Positions 17,224-26,729 of a stretch of 64,000 nucleotides of DNA are shown piece by piece. The position numbers and the translations under genes are program-made. The notes below the pieces were generated by a model. That model searched no databases. It saw nothing but the letters and a program-made list of their open reading frames with translations, and had not been told where the DNA came from. Within the stretch, counting starts at the first letter, position 1, and each line of letters begins with the position of its first letter. The DNA comes from an uncultured Erysipelotrichaceae bacterium (lineage in GTDB: Bacteria; Bacillota_I; Bacilli_A; Erysipelotrichales; Coprobacillaceae), in assembly GCA_910588075.1 (NCBI GenBank), contig CAJUOS010000002.1, forward strand, positions 1 to 64,000, written 5' to 3'.

Positions 17224-18899
17224 AATAATATTTGTGGTAAAACAATATCAATAGTTGTTCCTTTGTCTAATTCACTTTCTAAATGAATTGTTCCTCTATA
17301 ATAAGAAACAATATGTTTAACAATAGACAAACCTAAACCTGTTCCTCCTCTTTGACGACTTCGTCCTTTATCTACTCTATAAAAACGTTCAAATACCCGT
17401 GATTGATCTGCTAAAGGAATTCCAATTCCAGTATCTCTAACTGTTATTTTAATAGCATTTTCAACTTCATTAACTTCAATATATACATCACCTTGTTCTT
17501 TATTATATTTAATAGCATTTCCAATTAAATTATTAAAAAGAGTATAAATTTGTTGATAATCTCCTCTATATATAATATTTTGAGAATGATAATGTATATG
17601 AATATCATGTTGTTTCATTTCTATTGCATAACTTTCTAATACATCATTAACTATATCATTTGTATTTAATGAAATTATTTCTGGTTTTCTTTCCATATTT
17701 TCTATTCTTGATAACATTAAAATATCATTAATTAAAGTTGAAATATTATTAACTTCATCTTGTATCTTTTTTAACATTTGTTGTTTCTGCTTCTCATCTT
17801 GAATATAATTTTGAGCTAACAAATCACTATATCCTTTAATAGATGTTAAGGGTGTTTTCAATTCATGTGAAGCATAAGAAAAGAATTCATTTCTCATTTT
17901 TTCAAATTTTTTACTTGCTGTTATATCTACAAATAATAATGTTGTTCCTAAGTCAATCTTTGATATATAACAAGCATATATACTATCATCTATCTTTATC
18001 TCTAACATTTGTTTGTAAACATTACTTTTTAAAGCATCTATGATATGGGGATACTGTGAACAATTTAAAAAAGAATCGTATATTTCTAAATGTCCTAATA
18101 ATCTTATAGCTTGTGCATTTATACTTAATATTTTATAATTCTCATCTAATAAAACAAAACCTTCATTCATTTGTTTAAGTATTTCATCTATTTTTAATCT
18201 TTCTAATTGCACTTCTCTCATTAATTTTCTTAAACGATGAGATAAGTTATGAATAGTTTCAACAATAACATTAAATTCTTGATAATCATAGGTCTTTAAA
18301 TCAAAACGAAAATCTTCAGTCATACAATCTAAACTTTTCCCAATTTCTAAAATAGGTCTAGAAATACGATATGCTAGCCTTCTTGATAATAAAAGAGCGA
18401 TAACAAATGAAACGATAGCACTTATAGATAATGCTGGTATAAGAGAAGGTATATAATCAATAATCCCATTATATGGTATAGATAATCTGATAATGTAATC
18501 TTGATGATAATAGGCTGCATATAATGTATTCTTTCCTGTTGTTTCTGATTTTCTTTGTGCATAACCTATGCGATATTTTAAAGCCTCTTGAATCTCTTGA
18601 CGATCTAAATGGTTTTTTGAAACATCTTGAGAATCTGTATCAGCAATAACATTTCCTTTTTTATCTATAATACTCATTCTTGTATCTTCACTATAAGTTA
18701 AAGGATTTAATTGTTTAATTTGATCTGAGAATGGTTTATGAAAATCAATAGCATAATCTATTAATGTGAGAGAATACAACATATTCTGTTTTGTTGATGT
18801 TAATAAATGATTAGAAATAAGTGTTGCTGATAATAAACTTGTACTTAAAAGTGTAATAATTAATACAACAACAAAATAACGAAGAATAGATTTAGTCAT
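17214..18899 (-). CDS. PhoR-like sensor histidine kinase
   Basis: A 561-residue membrane kinase. Two membrane segments (residues about 8-30 and 150-172) flank an extracytoplasmic sensor. These are followed by a HAMP region, a PAS-like domain (GFVLLDENYKILSINAQA), the HisKA phospho-acceptor SHELKTPLTS (H345) and a HATPase domain with NAIKYNKEQG, DTGIGIP and GTGLGLSIVK. It overlaps the response regulator gene by 8 bases, so they form one operon. Domain order matches PhoR of the phosphate-starvation system, but no pst or pho genes are adjacent, so the signal is not certain. Confidence 0.9.
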   Translation of the reverse strand: MTKSILRYFVVVLIITLLSTSLLSATLISNHLLTSTKQNMLYSLTLIDYAIDFHKPFSDQIKQLNPLTYSEDTRMSIIDKKGNVIADTDSQDVSKNHLDRQEIQEALKYRIGYAQRKSETTGKNTLYAAYYHQDYIIRLSIPYNGIIDYIPSLIPALSISAIVSFVIALLLSRRLAYRISRPILEIGKSLDCMTEDFRFDLKTYDYQEFNVIVETIHNLSHRLRKLMREVQLERLKIDEILKQMNEGFVLLDENYKILSINAQAIRLLGHLEIYDSFLNCSQYPHIIDALKSNVYKQMLEIKIDDSIYACYISKIDLGTTLLFVDITASKKFEKMRNEFFSYASHELKTPLTSIKGYSDLLAQNYIQDEKQKQQMLKKIQDEVNNISTLINDILMLSRIENMERKPEIISLNTNDIVNDVLESYAIEMKQHDIHIHYHSQNIIYRGDYQQIYTLFNNLIGNAIKYNKEQGDVYIEVNEVENAIKITVRDTGIGIPLADQSRVFERFYRVDKGRSRQRGGTGLGLSIVKHIVSYYRGTIHLESELDKGTTIDIVLPQILLEV

Positions 18900-19578
18900 A
18901 ATTATTTTCCTTTTCTATAAATCTATAACCTACAGAACGAATTGTTTTAATATATTTTTCTCCATCATCATTCAATTTCTTTCTTAATGAACGAATATGT
19001 ACATCCAATGCTCTTGATTCGCCAATAAAATTATACCCCCAAATTGTATTTAATAATTCATCTCTTGTAACAACTCTTTCTTTATGTTCAATTAAATAAA
19101 TTAATAATTGATATTCTTTATGAGTTAAATCTATAATCTCATTATGAAGTTTAATTGTATATGCTGATTTATCAATCGATAAAGTTGGTGTTTTCATCAT
19201 TTTATTTTTAGGTTGAATACGTCTTAATAATGTACGAACTCTAGCACATAATTCAAGTATTCCAAATGGCTTTGTCATATAATCATCACACCCATTATCT
19301 AATCCTCTAATCTTATCTAATTCGCTATCTTTTGCACTTAAAACAAGTATTGGCATATGGGTATTATTTTCTCTTATTTTTTTAATTGCTGTTATTCCAT
19401 CCATTTGTGGTAACATAATATCAAATATAGCTAAATCTGGTACATTGTCATCCATATCAGCAAGTGCATCAATAGCATTGTCATAAACATTAACTTGATA
19501 TCCATTTGATTCTAATGCAAGTTTAACAATTTCTTGAATATTATTATCATCTTCAATAACATATATACGTTCGTTCAT
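18892..19578 (-). CDS. OmpR/PhoP-type response regulator
   Basis: A 228-residue DNA-binding regulator. The receiver domain has acidic pocket E9-D10-D11, the phospho-acceptor D53 (IFDIMLP) and K103-region TKPF. The C-terminal winged helix (residues about 130-225) has LTHKEYQLLIYL and RALDVHIRSLRKKL. The ATG at 19578 is chosen because AGAGGG lies 6 bases upstream, rather than an in-frame TTG at 19584. The promoter is at 19602-19630. Its partner is the overlapping kinase. Confidence 0.93.
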   Translation of the reverse strand: MNERIYVIEDDNNIQEIVKLALESNGYQVNVYDNAIDALADMDDNVPDLAIFDIMLPQMDGITAIKKIRENNTHMPILVLSAKDSELDKIRGLDNGCDDYMTKPFGILELCARVRTLLRRIQPKNKMMKTPTLSIDKSAYTIKLHNEIIDLTHKEYQLLIYLIEHKERVVTRDELLNTIWGYNFIGESRALDVHIRSLRKKLNDDGEKYIKTIRSVGYRFIEKENNYD

Positions 19579-19601
19579 ATACAACCCTCTTTTCTATTTT
19601 C

Positions 19602-19630
19602 ATTATATTTGTTTTTTTTAAAAAATACAA
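19602..19630 (-). promoter_or_regulatory. promoter of the PhoP/PhoR-like operon
   Basis: On the minus strand TTGTAT (19625-19630), 17 bases, TATAAT (19602-19607). Confidence 0.6.
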
Positions 19631-19706
19631 CATAACCATTATTCCTTTCATTAATTGATTCTTATACAATATGATGAAATAAAATCTATTATCTTAAAAA
19701 ATCAAA

Positions 19707-19736
19707 TCAAAAAGATAAGAGTTATTCTCTTATCTT
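19707..19736 (-). terminator. terminator overlapping the stop of the second kinase gene
   Basis: AAGATAAGAG and CTCTTATCTT pair over 10 bp around the stop codon, followed by a T-rich tail. Confidence 0.85.
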
Positions 19737-21545
19737 AATGATAAAACAAACACCTTTTTCAGTGTTTTGAACTTCATAACCAAAGTTATGCAATTCAAGA
19801 ATGGATTTACAAATAGCTAATCCTAGTCCTGTTCCCTCTCTATCACTAGAAACATAAGTTTCCCAAATTGATTCCATTTGTCGCTCTGTTAAAAATGATC
19901 CTTCATTTTCAATAGAAAAACTATCATTATCATATGTTATATAAATTCTTCCTTGTTTTGGTGTATGTTTAATAGCATTACTTAAGAAATTCTTTACAAC
20001 AATTTGAAACTCAAATAAATCTGCATGTATCACTGTATCTTTACCTTCAACAATAACTTGAATATCTTTTTTTTGAATAAGAGAAATCAATGAATCTATG
20101 GTTGATGCAACAACATCATCTAAATTAATTTCATCTATTTTTAATTCAACTTTACCAGATTCTAACCTTGATAAATTTAACATTGCTAGAATTAATTCAT
20201 TAATTCTTGATACTTCTTGTTCTATATTTATTAAATACTGTTCTTTTTTCGCATCATTATTTGTTGTTTCTATAAGTTCAATATATCCATTAATAATCCC
20301 TAATGGCGTCTTGATTTCATGTGTAAAATTAGCTATAAATTCTTGTCTTAATGATTCTAGTTTTTTAACTCTATTTATTTCTTCATTAAGATTAAATATT
20401 GTTTCTTTTAATTGTTGGCTCATTTTATTAATACTTTGTGATAACATTCCTAATTCATCATTTGGATTTTCCTTTAACTGAATATCAAAATCATTTTGAG
20501 CAATTCTTTTTGTTCCCTTTTCAATCTCTTTGATTCTTTTTGATAATGTTGATGCTAAGACAAAACATATTAATATAACAAACACAAATGAAACAATAAA
20601 GACAATCTCTTTATGATTTAATACTGTATTTAAAATAGATGAACTATATGAAAGTGCACAACTTCTTACAACAATATATCCTTGAAAATCATTTATATTT
20701 TTAAATCCATCATAGTCAAATGGAATATCACTTTTTAATAAAGGATAGATTGTATATGAGTACATATTATTATCTTTCTCAAAAATATTTTCATACCCAT
20801 ATACTGGTCTATAATTATCATTTTTTATATAATTTTCAAAATTTATTTTATCATTTTTTATTTCAATTAAAACATCATCTCTTATCTTATCTAATGGAAC
20901 ATGAGAACTCGCCAATCTATTATAATTTATATTTTCACTTTCAAAAACATCTAAAAATGCCTCTTTATAATTATTTTTATATTTATCATTTTCTATAATA
21001 TCTTCTCCTAAAATAGATAAATATACAATCTTATCATTTTTAACTTGATACTGTAAAACAAAAGGTTCTTCGCTTTGTTCTAATAAAACATTTAGTTTTT
21101 TTTCTACAGCGCTTATCTTTTTAATATCCATATGATTATTTTGCTCAAAAGTTAAACCACTACTACGAGAACACATTTCATTTTCTTGGATTTGAAAATC
21201 TATAAAAATATTATGTTCATTTATATGAACAAGATTATATTGCTGATCTAAAACCAATACTTCCCAATCATATTCATATTCTAAATTTCTATCTTCTAAA
21301 ATTGTATTGACTTTATTTAAAAATTCTTTATTATGGATGGAATGATACTTTTGACTAAAAGCTTGGTTTAAATCAATGAAAGCATCTGTTGTTTTCCCTG
21401 TACTCAATGCTTGAATAACATCTTCTTTAGCAAATTGGTAATCTAAAAAAATATTAAGAACATTGACTAACAAAAAACTTACAAGTAATACCATAAAACT
21501 CTTACCAAAAATCGTCCAATTCAAACGATTATTCTTTTTCATCAT
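19722..21545 (-). CDS. sensor histidine kinase with large extracytoplasmic domain
   Basis: A 607-residue membrane kinase. Membrane segment 1 is at residues about 13-32 and segment 2 at about 305-328, so some 270 residues face outside and resemble no sensor I recognise. A HAMP segment (KRIKEIEKGTKRIAQNDFDI), HisKA (FTHEIKTPLGIINGY, H409) and HATPase (NAIKHTPKQG, GTGLGLAICK) follow. It overlaps its response regulator gene by 17 bases. Layout resembles kinases that monitor cell-envelope or antibiotic stress, but no transporter lies nearby to support this. Confidence 0.9.
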   Translation of the reverse strand: MMKKNNRLNWTIFGKSFMVLLVSFLLVNVLNIFLDYQFAKEDVIQALSTGKTTDAFIDLNQAFSQKYHSIHNKEFLNKVNTILEDRNLEYEYDWEVLVLDQQYNLVHINEHNIFIDFQIQENEMCSRSSGLTFEQNNHMDIKKISAVEKKLNVLLEQSEEPFVLQYQVKNDKIVYLSILGEDIIENDKYKNNYKEAFLDVFESENINYNRLASSHVPLDKIRDDVLIEIKNDKINFENYIKNDNYRPVYGYENIFEKDNNMYSYTIYPLLKSDIPFDYDGFKNINDFQGYIVVRSCALSYSSSILNTVLNHKEIVFIVSFVFVILICFVLASTLSKRIKEIEKGTKRIAQNDFDIQLKENPNDELGMLSQSINKMSQQLKETIFNLNEEINRVKKLESLRQEFIANFTHEIKTPLGIINGYIELIETTNNDAKKEQYLINIEQEVSRINELILAMLNLSRLESGKVELKIDEINLDDVVASTIDSLISLIQKKDIQVIVEGKDTVIHADLFEFQIVVKNFLSNAIKHTPKQGRIYITYDNDSFSIENEGSFLTERQMESIWETYVSSDREGTGLGLAICKSILELHNFGYEVQNTEKGVCFIIKIRE

Positions 21546-22209
21546 TATTCACCACCTTAAACATATAACCAGTCTTAATAACTGTTTGAATATAACTTGA
21601 ATACTTTCCTAACTTCTTTCTTAATTTTTTTATATATGTATCAATAGCTCGTCCATCACCAAAATAATCATATCCCCAAACATGATTTAATATTTGTTCT
21701 CGTGATAACAAACGTCCTTCAAATTGACACAAATATGATAATAATTCATATTCCTTATTAGCTAAAACTTGTAATTTTTCATCAATTATTAATAAATGAT
21801 TGATTTTATCAAGCTTGATTTTCCCAAAAGTGATGATATCCTCTTCCACTTTCTTATCTCGTTTAATTATTGCTAGACACTTTGCATAGAGAAGAGAAGG
21901 TTTAAATGGTTTAGTGATATAATCATCTGCACCTAAATCGTATGCCATTAATTGATTTTGTTCTTCTTGTAAAGCACTTATAAATATAATTGGTTTTGAT
22001 GATTTCATTCGTAATTGCTTACACACTTCATATCCATCTATTCCTGGCATCATAATATCCAATAAAATTAAATCTATATTATCATTCATCAATTCTAATG
22101 CTTCATATCCATTGCAGGCCTCAACAACTTCAATATTTTTCATTGCAAAATATTCATGAATAATGTTTCTGATATGATATTCATCTTCAACTATTAAGAT
22201 TTTATACAT
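21529..22209 (-). CDS. OmpR-family response regulator
   Basis: A 226-residue regulator. The receiver has E8-D9-E10, phospho-acceptor D51 (LLDIMMPG) and TKPF. The winged-helix effector has LANKEYELLSYL and RAIDTYIKKLRKKL. The ATG at 22209 is preferred to an in-frame GTG at 22218 because AAGGA lies 10 bases before it and overlaps the GTG spacing. It is the first gene of the operon with the kinase at 19722-21545. A TATGAT hexamer lies about 25 bases upstream without a clear -35. Confidence 0.92.
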   Translation of the reverse strand: MYKILIVEDEYHIRNIIHEYFAMKNIEVVEACNGYEALELMNDNIDLILLDIMMPGIDGYEVCKQLRMKSSKPIIFISALQEEQNQLMAYDLGADDYITKPFKPSLLYAKCLAIIKRDKKVEEDIITFGKIKLDKINHLLIIDEKLQVLANKEYELLSYLCQFEGRLLSREQILNHVWGYDYFGDGRAIDTYIKKLRKKLGKYSSYIQTVIKTGYMFKVVNNDEKE

Positions 22210-22285
22210 TTCTATCACTTCCTTATCTATATCATACTATATATTCGTGGAATCGAAGTGAAATAATTTTATTCATTGATTTTAA

Positions 22286-22329
22286 TAAAAAAACTATAAC
22301 TCTTGATAATAAATCATTTGTTATAGTTT
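22286..22329 (-). terminator. terminator of the glycyl radical enzyme gene
   Basis: AAACTATAAC and GTTATAGTTT pair perfectly (10 bp, 19-base loop), followed on the minus strand by a T run. Confidence 0.8.
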
Positions 22330-22336
22330 GATTGAT

Positions 22337-24748
22337 TTATAATTCTTGTTCTGTTCTTCCTATAATATCATCTTGTGTTGCCTTTGATAACGCATTGAAG
22401 AAAGCTGAATAGCCTGCCACTCTAACAATTAAATCACGATGCTGTTCTGGGTGAATCTGTGCATCTAACATTGTTTCTTTATCAATAACATTATATTGAA
22501 CATGATAACCATCTAGTCTATTAAAGAATGTTCTTATAATCATTTCTAATTTTGTTTTATTTTCTTCTGTTGAAAGCATTGCTGGTGTTACTTTTTGATT
22601 AAGTAAGACACCTCCTGTAATTTCATGAGTTGGTAACTTTGAAACTGTTTTAAAGACAGCAGTTGGTCCACATTTATCCATAGCATGAGCTGGTGAGCAT
22701 CCTTCTGCTAGTGGTGTTCTTGCCTTTCTTCCATCAGGAGTAGCAAGTGTTGTTAAACCTTGTCCTACATTAGCTGAAATAGAAGATGTACCTGCATAAC
22801 GTATACCACCAATTGGCCCTCTACCATAACGTGTATTTGGATATTTCTTCATTTCATCTATATAACTTTGATAAGCTTCAACAATAAGATTATCTACATA
22901 GTCATCATCATTACCATATTTAGGAGCATTGTTTATTAACATCCTTTGAATTTTTTGATTTTCTTCACTTGTAAAATCATCTTCTAAGGCATTCCATAAT
23001 TGTGAAGGTGTTATTTTCTTTTCTTCAAAAACCAATTTTTTTATAGCAGCTAAACTGTCAGCCATATTGGCTATACCTACTTGTAAACCAGAAATGAAAT
23101 CATATATAGCTCCACCTTCCTTAATTGTTTTTCCCCTACCAATACAATCTTCAGTTAGTGTTGAACATAAAATATCAGGAACTTCTCTTTCTAATGCTAG
23201 ATCTATTGCATTTTCTACAATAACACTCATACGTGTTAATTCTCTTACAATATGATCCCATGCTGTTTGTAATTCAGCAAAAGATTTCATATCTTTGAAA
23301 TGTCCATAACCTTTTACAAAACGTTTTCCTGATGTAGGATCAATTCCATCATTCATTGTAATCAAAAGAATTTTAGGAAAATTCATATAACTCATACCTG
23401 TACATCTATATCCCCATTTTCCTGGAACTGCTGTTTCTACACATCCAATAGCACTATAATCATAAGCATCTTCTTCTTTAACACCTTTTTCTATAAATGA
23501 AGGAATAATAACTTCATCACTGTTAAATGCTGGCATCCCAAATCCTAATTTCATAACCTCAATACATTCATCCATAAATTTTTTATCAAGTCCTCTATGA
23601 TATCTTACTGTTAAATTTGGTTGTGGCAATCTTGTCTGAGCAACAGATTTTAAAACAATATATGATAATTCATTAACTGCATCTTTTTTATCTCTTGTTT
23701 GTCCTCCAATTGTTACATTTTGATACATTGGACTTCCTGCACTACTATAAGTATGAGCTTGACTACGAACTTTATTGATTGTTAAAGTTTTTATCCATAA
23801 ATTTGTTAAGAGTTCAACTGCAAAATCTTCTGTTATTTTATGATTTTTAAAATCATTAATATAATATGGATAAATATATTGATCAAAACGTCCATAAGAT
23901 AATGAATGTCCATTAGATTCAATTTGTAAAATTAATTGAATAAACCATGTAGATTGAACAGCTTCATGAAAGCTTTCGGCAGGATAATAAGGGACTTTAG
24001 AACATATACGACTTATCTCTAATAATTCTTCTTTTCTTTTACCTTCTGCATTTTTAGCTTTTTCTTCTGCAAGTTTTGAAAAACGTTGTGCGTATGTTTT
24101 TACTGCTTCAATAACAATTAAAACAGCATTATAAAAATGATATTTATCAATATTTTCAGGAATACATAAATCTAATTGTTCTTTTAATTGACGTGTTCTT
24201 TCTTCATATCCTTTTAATCCAACTTTTAGTAATTGTTTATAGTCAACAGCTAAGTGAGCATCTCCCGAATTAAGTTTCCCTTCCATTCCAAAAAAACCAG
24301 TTTCCATAAAAACACTTACTTCATCAGGCAATAAAGTAGCTCCTTTTGATCTTAAGTTATTATTTTCCCAAAATGGGGCAATAGATTTTAAATCTTCTTT
24401 TGTCTTTTCTGTAATATAGAAAACATCACCATCTCTTTTTTCAAATAAATCTAATTCATTAATGACAAATTCTAATGTATATTCTGGAAATATAGGTGCA
24501 TCTCTATTTGAAGCTGCTTGATTCCCTACAATAAGAGTCTCATCTTCAATATAAATTGACATCTTTTCTAAAATATTTTTTAACATAAGAGCACGTTTCA
24601 TGACAGCTGGTTGATTTTGATATTTCTTATATACTTCTGTAACTAATAATGCTCTTTCAGCACAAATATATGGTTTTTTGTTTAAAACACTTTCTCTAAA
24701 ATTATACATCCTTGGTGTTAAATCTCCAAAATGCTCAACATTTTTCAT
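22337..24748 (-). CDS. glycyl radical enzyme, PFL2/glycerol-dehydratase-like clade
   Basis: An 803-residue glycyl radical enzyme for an oxygen-sensitive radical reaction. The active-site loop is SAIGCVETAVPGKWG (thiyl C436, general base E438), and the radical-bearing loop is RVAGYSAFF (G779). The C-x-E signature sets it apart from classical pyruvate formate-lyase, which has adjacent cysteines, and links it to the dehydratase/lyase branch (glycerol, propanediol, choline, hydroxyproline). No diagnostic neighbour (proC, microcompartment or alcohol dehydrogenase gene) is present, so the substrate is open. AAAGGAGGG precedes the ATG. Confidence 0.9.
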   Translation of the reverse strand: MKNVEHFGDLTPRMYNFRESVLNKKPYICAERALLVTEVYKKYQNQPAVMKRALMLKNILEKMSIYIEDETLIVGNQAASNRDAPIFPEYTLEFVINELDLFEKRDGDVFYITEKTKEDLKSIAPFWENNNLRSKGATLLPDEVSVFMETGFFGMEGKLNSGDAHLAVDYKQLLKVGLKGYEERTRQLKEQLDLCIPENIDKYHFYNAVLIVIEAVKTYAQRFSKLAEEKAKNAEGKRKEELLEISRICSKVPYYPAESFHEAVQSTWFIQLILQIESNGHSLSYGRFDQYIYPYYINDFKNHKITEDFAVELLTNLWIKTLTINKVRSQAHTYSSAGSPMYQNVTIGGQTRDKKDAVNELSYIVLKSVAQTRLPQPNLTVRYHRGLDKKFMDECIEVMKLGFGMPAFNSDEVIIPSFIEKGVKEEDAYDYSAIGCVETAVPGKWGYRCTGMSYMNFPKILLITMNDGIDPTSGKRFVKGYGHFKDMKSFAELQTAWDHIVRELTRMSVIVENAIDLALEREVPDILCSTLTEDCIGRGKTIKEGGAIYDFISGLQVGIANMADSLAAIKKLVFEEKKITPSQLWNALEDDFTSEENQKIQRMLINNAPKYGNDDDYVDNLIVEAYQSYIDEMKKYPNTRYGRGPIGGIRYAGTSSISANVGQGLTTLATPDGRKARTPLAEGCSPAHAMDKCGPTAVFKTVSKLPTHEITGGVLLNQKVTPAMLSTEENKTKLEMIIRTFFNRLDGYHVQYNVIDKETMLDAQIHPEQHRDLIVRVAGYSAFFNALSKATQDDIIGRTEQEL

Positions 24749-24766
24749 AATAAAACCCTCCTTTTA

Positions 24767-24779
24767 TTTCATTCATAAC
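24767..24779 (-). promoter_or_regulatory. predicted DeoR-type operator, copy 1
   Basis: TTTCATTCATAAC matches copies 2 and 3 with one mismatch in its 12-base core. It lies between the promoter and ribosome binding site of the glycyl radical enzyme gene, where binding would block transcription. Confidence 0.5.
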
Positions 24780-24799
24780 TTTGTATTATTTCACTTATA

Positions 24800-24829
24800 A
24801 ATATATAATAATATACACTTAAATGTCAA
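24800..24829 (-). promoter_or_regulatory. promoter of the glycyl radical enzyme gene
   Basis: On the minus strand TTGACA (24824-24829), 18 bases, TATATT (24800-24805). Confidence 0.6.
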
Positions 24830-24858
24830 CTATATAATTATAAATAAAATAAATTTAT

Positions 24859-24871
24859 GTTTCATTCGTAA
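24859..24871 (+). promoter_or_regulatory. predicted DeoR-type operator, copy 2
   Basis: GTTTCATTCGTAA. With five more bases upstream it matches copy 3 at 16 of 18 positions. It ends about 10 bases before the -35 of the activator gene. Confidence 0.5.
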
Positions 24872-24872
24872 G

Positions 24873-24892
24873 TTATTTGTATTTACAAATAA
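24873..24892. promoter_or_regulatory. palindrome overlapping the activator -35 box
   Basis: TTATTTGT, 4 bases, ACAAATAA: perfect 8-bp arms directly next to operator copy 2. Confidence 0.4.
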
Positions 24893-24910
24893 AAACAATC
24901 ATGATATGAT
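24882..24910 (+). promoter_or_regulatory. promoter of the activating-enzyme gene
   Basis: TTTACA (24882-24887), 17 bases, TATGAT (24905-24910), about 24 bases before the start codon. Confidence 0.55.
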
Positions 24911-24933
24911 AATTTTATAAAGGAGTTAATAAT

Positions 24934-25827
24934 ATGACAGGTATCATTTTTAATATTCAAAAATTTAGTATTCACGATGGTCCAGGAATACGAACAACAG
25001 TTTTTTTTAAAGGTTGTCCTTTACAATGTCAGTGGTGTGCTAATCCTGAATCACAATTAGCAGATATTCAGATTCTTCACGATGATAAAAAGTGTATTCA
25101 TTGTTTAAAATGTGTCCATTCTTGTCCACAAAGTGCTATTTATTATGAAAATCAAAAAATTGTTATTAAACAAGAAAAATGTACTGGATGTTTAACCTGC
25201 CAAGAAAATTGTCCTACTCAAGCATTAAGTTATGAAGGGGAATATAAAGAAATTAAGGAAATTGTTGATATTTGTTTACAAGATAAAGATTTTTATGATG
25301 AATCTTGTGGAGGTGTTACGATTTCTGGGGGAGAAGGAATGAGTCAACCAAAGGTTTTAAAAGAACTAGTTATGGAACTTAAGAAATATAATATTCATTT
25401 AGCAATAGAAACAACTGGCTATATTGAACCAAAGGTTTTTAAAGATTTAGCACCTTTATTTGATTTATTATTATTTGATGTAAAGCATTATGATAGAGAT
25501 AAACATTTTAAAGGAACACATGTTTACAATGATCTCATTATCAATAATTTAAAATGGGCAATTGACCATAATATTAATGTTTTACCTCGTATTCCTATAA
25601 TACCTCATTTTAATAACTCATTAGAAGATGCAAGAGGTATGGCTCAACTATTAAAAAAACTAGGGATATCTCAAGTTCAACTTCTTCCTTTTCATCAATT
25701 TGGAGAAAGGAAATATGAACTATTAAATAAAAAATATGCTTATAAAAATATAAAAGCCCTTCATCCAGAAGACTTGAAAAATTATCAACAAATTTTCTTA
25801 GATAAAGGGTTAGATTGTTATTTTTAA
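24934..25827 (+). CDS. glycyl-radical enzyme activating enzyme (radical SAM)
   Basis: A 297-residue radical SAM protein that installs the glycyl radical on its partner. The SAM cluster motif CPLQCQWC has C28, C32 and C35. An inserted ferredoxin domain follows with two [4Fe-4S] sets (CIHCLKCVHSCP from C54, CTGCLTCQENCP from C83), as in activators of the dehydratase-type enzymes and unlike short PFL activators. AAAGGAG precedes the ATG. It is transcribed divergently from its likely partner at 22337-24748, with shared operator copies between them. Confidence 0.93.
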   Translation: MTGIIFNIQKFSIHDGPGIRTTVFFKGCPLQCQWCANPESQLADIQILHDDKKCIHCLKCVHSCPQSAIYYENQKIVIKQEKCTGCLTCQENCPTQALSYEGEYKEIKEIVDICLQDKDFYDESCGGVTISGGEGMSQPKVLKELVMELKKYNIHLAIETTGYIEPKVFKDLAPLFDLLLFDVKHYDRDKHFKGTHVYNDLIINNLKWAIDHNINVLPRIPIIPHFNNSLEDARGMAQLLKKLGISQVQLLPFHQFGERKYELLNKKYAYKNIKALHPEDLKNYQQIFLDKGLDCYF

Positions 25828-25858
25828 GGACTTTATAAGTGCTTTTTATATTTTTTTA
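25826..25858 (+). terminator. terminator of the activating-enzyme gene
   Basis: AAGGACTT, 3 bases, AAGTGCTT (one mismatch), then a T-rich tail. The stem begins within the stop codon. Confidence 0.6.
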
Positions 25859-26598
25859 ACAGTAATACCTTGTTGAATAAGATAGTTTTCACTTTCACTT
25901 GGAATAGCTTTATCTGTTACAACAGTTGTAATACATTCAGTAGGTAATAAATTAACAACTCCTATTTGATTAAATTTACTAGAATCTGTAACAACAATAA
26001 CTTGCTTAGCTTGTTTTGCCATATCTCTGACAGTTTCACTACGCATATAATCATTACCTGTAAATCCAGAAAGTTCAGAAAACCCATCTGTGCCAATAAA
26101 AAACTTATCAACATAAAATGTTTCTACACATTTTTTAACAATTGGTCCTACTGACACTTGTGATTCATTTTGATACTCTCCACCCAAAAGAATTATTCTT
26201 GTTTGAGAAACACCTCTAATATAATCGGCAATAAAAGCAGAATTTGTTATAATTGTAATATCTTTTCTTGATTGTGCTATTTGTAAAGCCAACAATGCAC
26301 AACATGATCCTGATTCAATCATAAGAGTTTCTCCATCATGAATATCTTGACTTGCTAATTGAGCAATTTTTTGTTTAATATCATAATTATATGCTAATCT
26401 ATTATTCATATCATCTTTAGAATTTAATGTCGCAAATCCATGTTCTCTAACAATTAAACCCTTATTTTCTAAATGATCAAGATCTTTACGAATAGTAACT
26501 TGTGAAACTTCAAAAAGATTTGATAATTTTGTTACTTCTATTTTCTCTTCTTTTGTTAATAATTCTAATATTTTTGTATGTCTTTCTGATATTTTCAT
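25846..26598 (-). CDS. DeoR family transcriptional regulator
   Basis: A 250-residue repressor. The N-terminal HTH (residues about 3-57) shows the DeoR pattern ERHTKILELLTKEEKIEVTKLSNLFEVSQVTIRKDLDHLE. The C-terminal sensor domain resembles a sugar-phosphate isomerase fold with ESGSCCALLA, IITNSAFIA and FFIGTDGF. Such regulators respond to phosphorylated sugars or polyols. Convergent with the activator gene and sharing a sequence motif with it, it probably controls the glycyl radical enzyme pathway and itself. Confidence 0.9.
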   Translation of the reverse strand: MKISERHTKILELLTKEEKIEVTKLSNLFEVSQVTIRKDLDHLENKGLIVREHGFATLNSKDDMNNRLAYNYDIKQKIAQLASQDIHDGETLMIESGSCCALLALQIAQSRKDITIITNSAFIADYIRGVSQTRIILLGGEYQNESQVSVGPIVKKCVETFYVDKFFIGTDGFSELSGFTGNDYMRSETVRDMAKQAKQVIVVTDSSKFNQIGVVNLLPTECITTVVTDKAIPSESENYLIQQGITVKKI

Positions 26599-26671
26599 TA
26601 TATATCACCCATTTCACTTTTAAGATTATCATATATATATTTCAAATGCAACTTATTATTGATTAATTTAA

Positions 26672-26684
26672 TTACGAATAAAAC
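26672..26684 (-). promoter_or_regulatory. predicted DeoR-type operator, copy 3
   Basis: TTACGAATAAAAC is the reverse complement of copy 2 with one change. It lies about 75 bases upstream of the DeoR gene, as expected for autoregulation. Confidence 0.45.
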
Positions 26685-26686
26685 AC

Positions 26687-26729
26687 AAAAAGAAACTAAA
26701 TGAGTATTTCTACTTATTAGTTCCTTTTT
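26687..26729. terminator. imperfect stem-loop with T tracts on both sides
   Basis: GAAACTAAATGAGTA pairs with TACTTATTAGTTCC with a bulge. Five-base A and T runs flank it, so it could end transcripts on either strand, including read-through from the feo operon. Confidence 0.45.
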
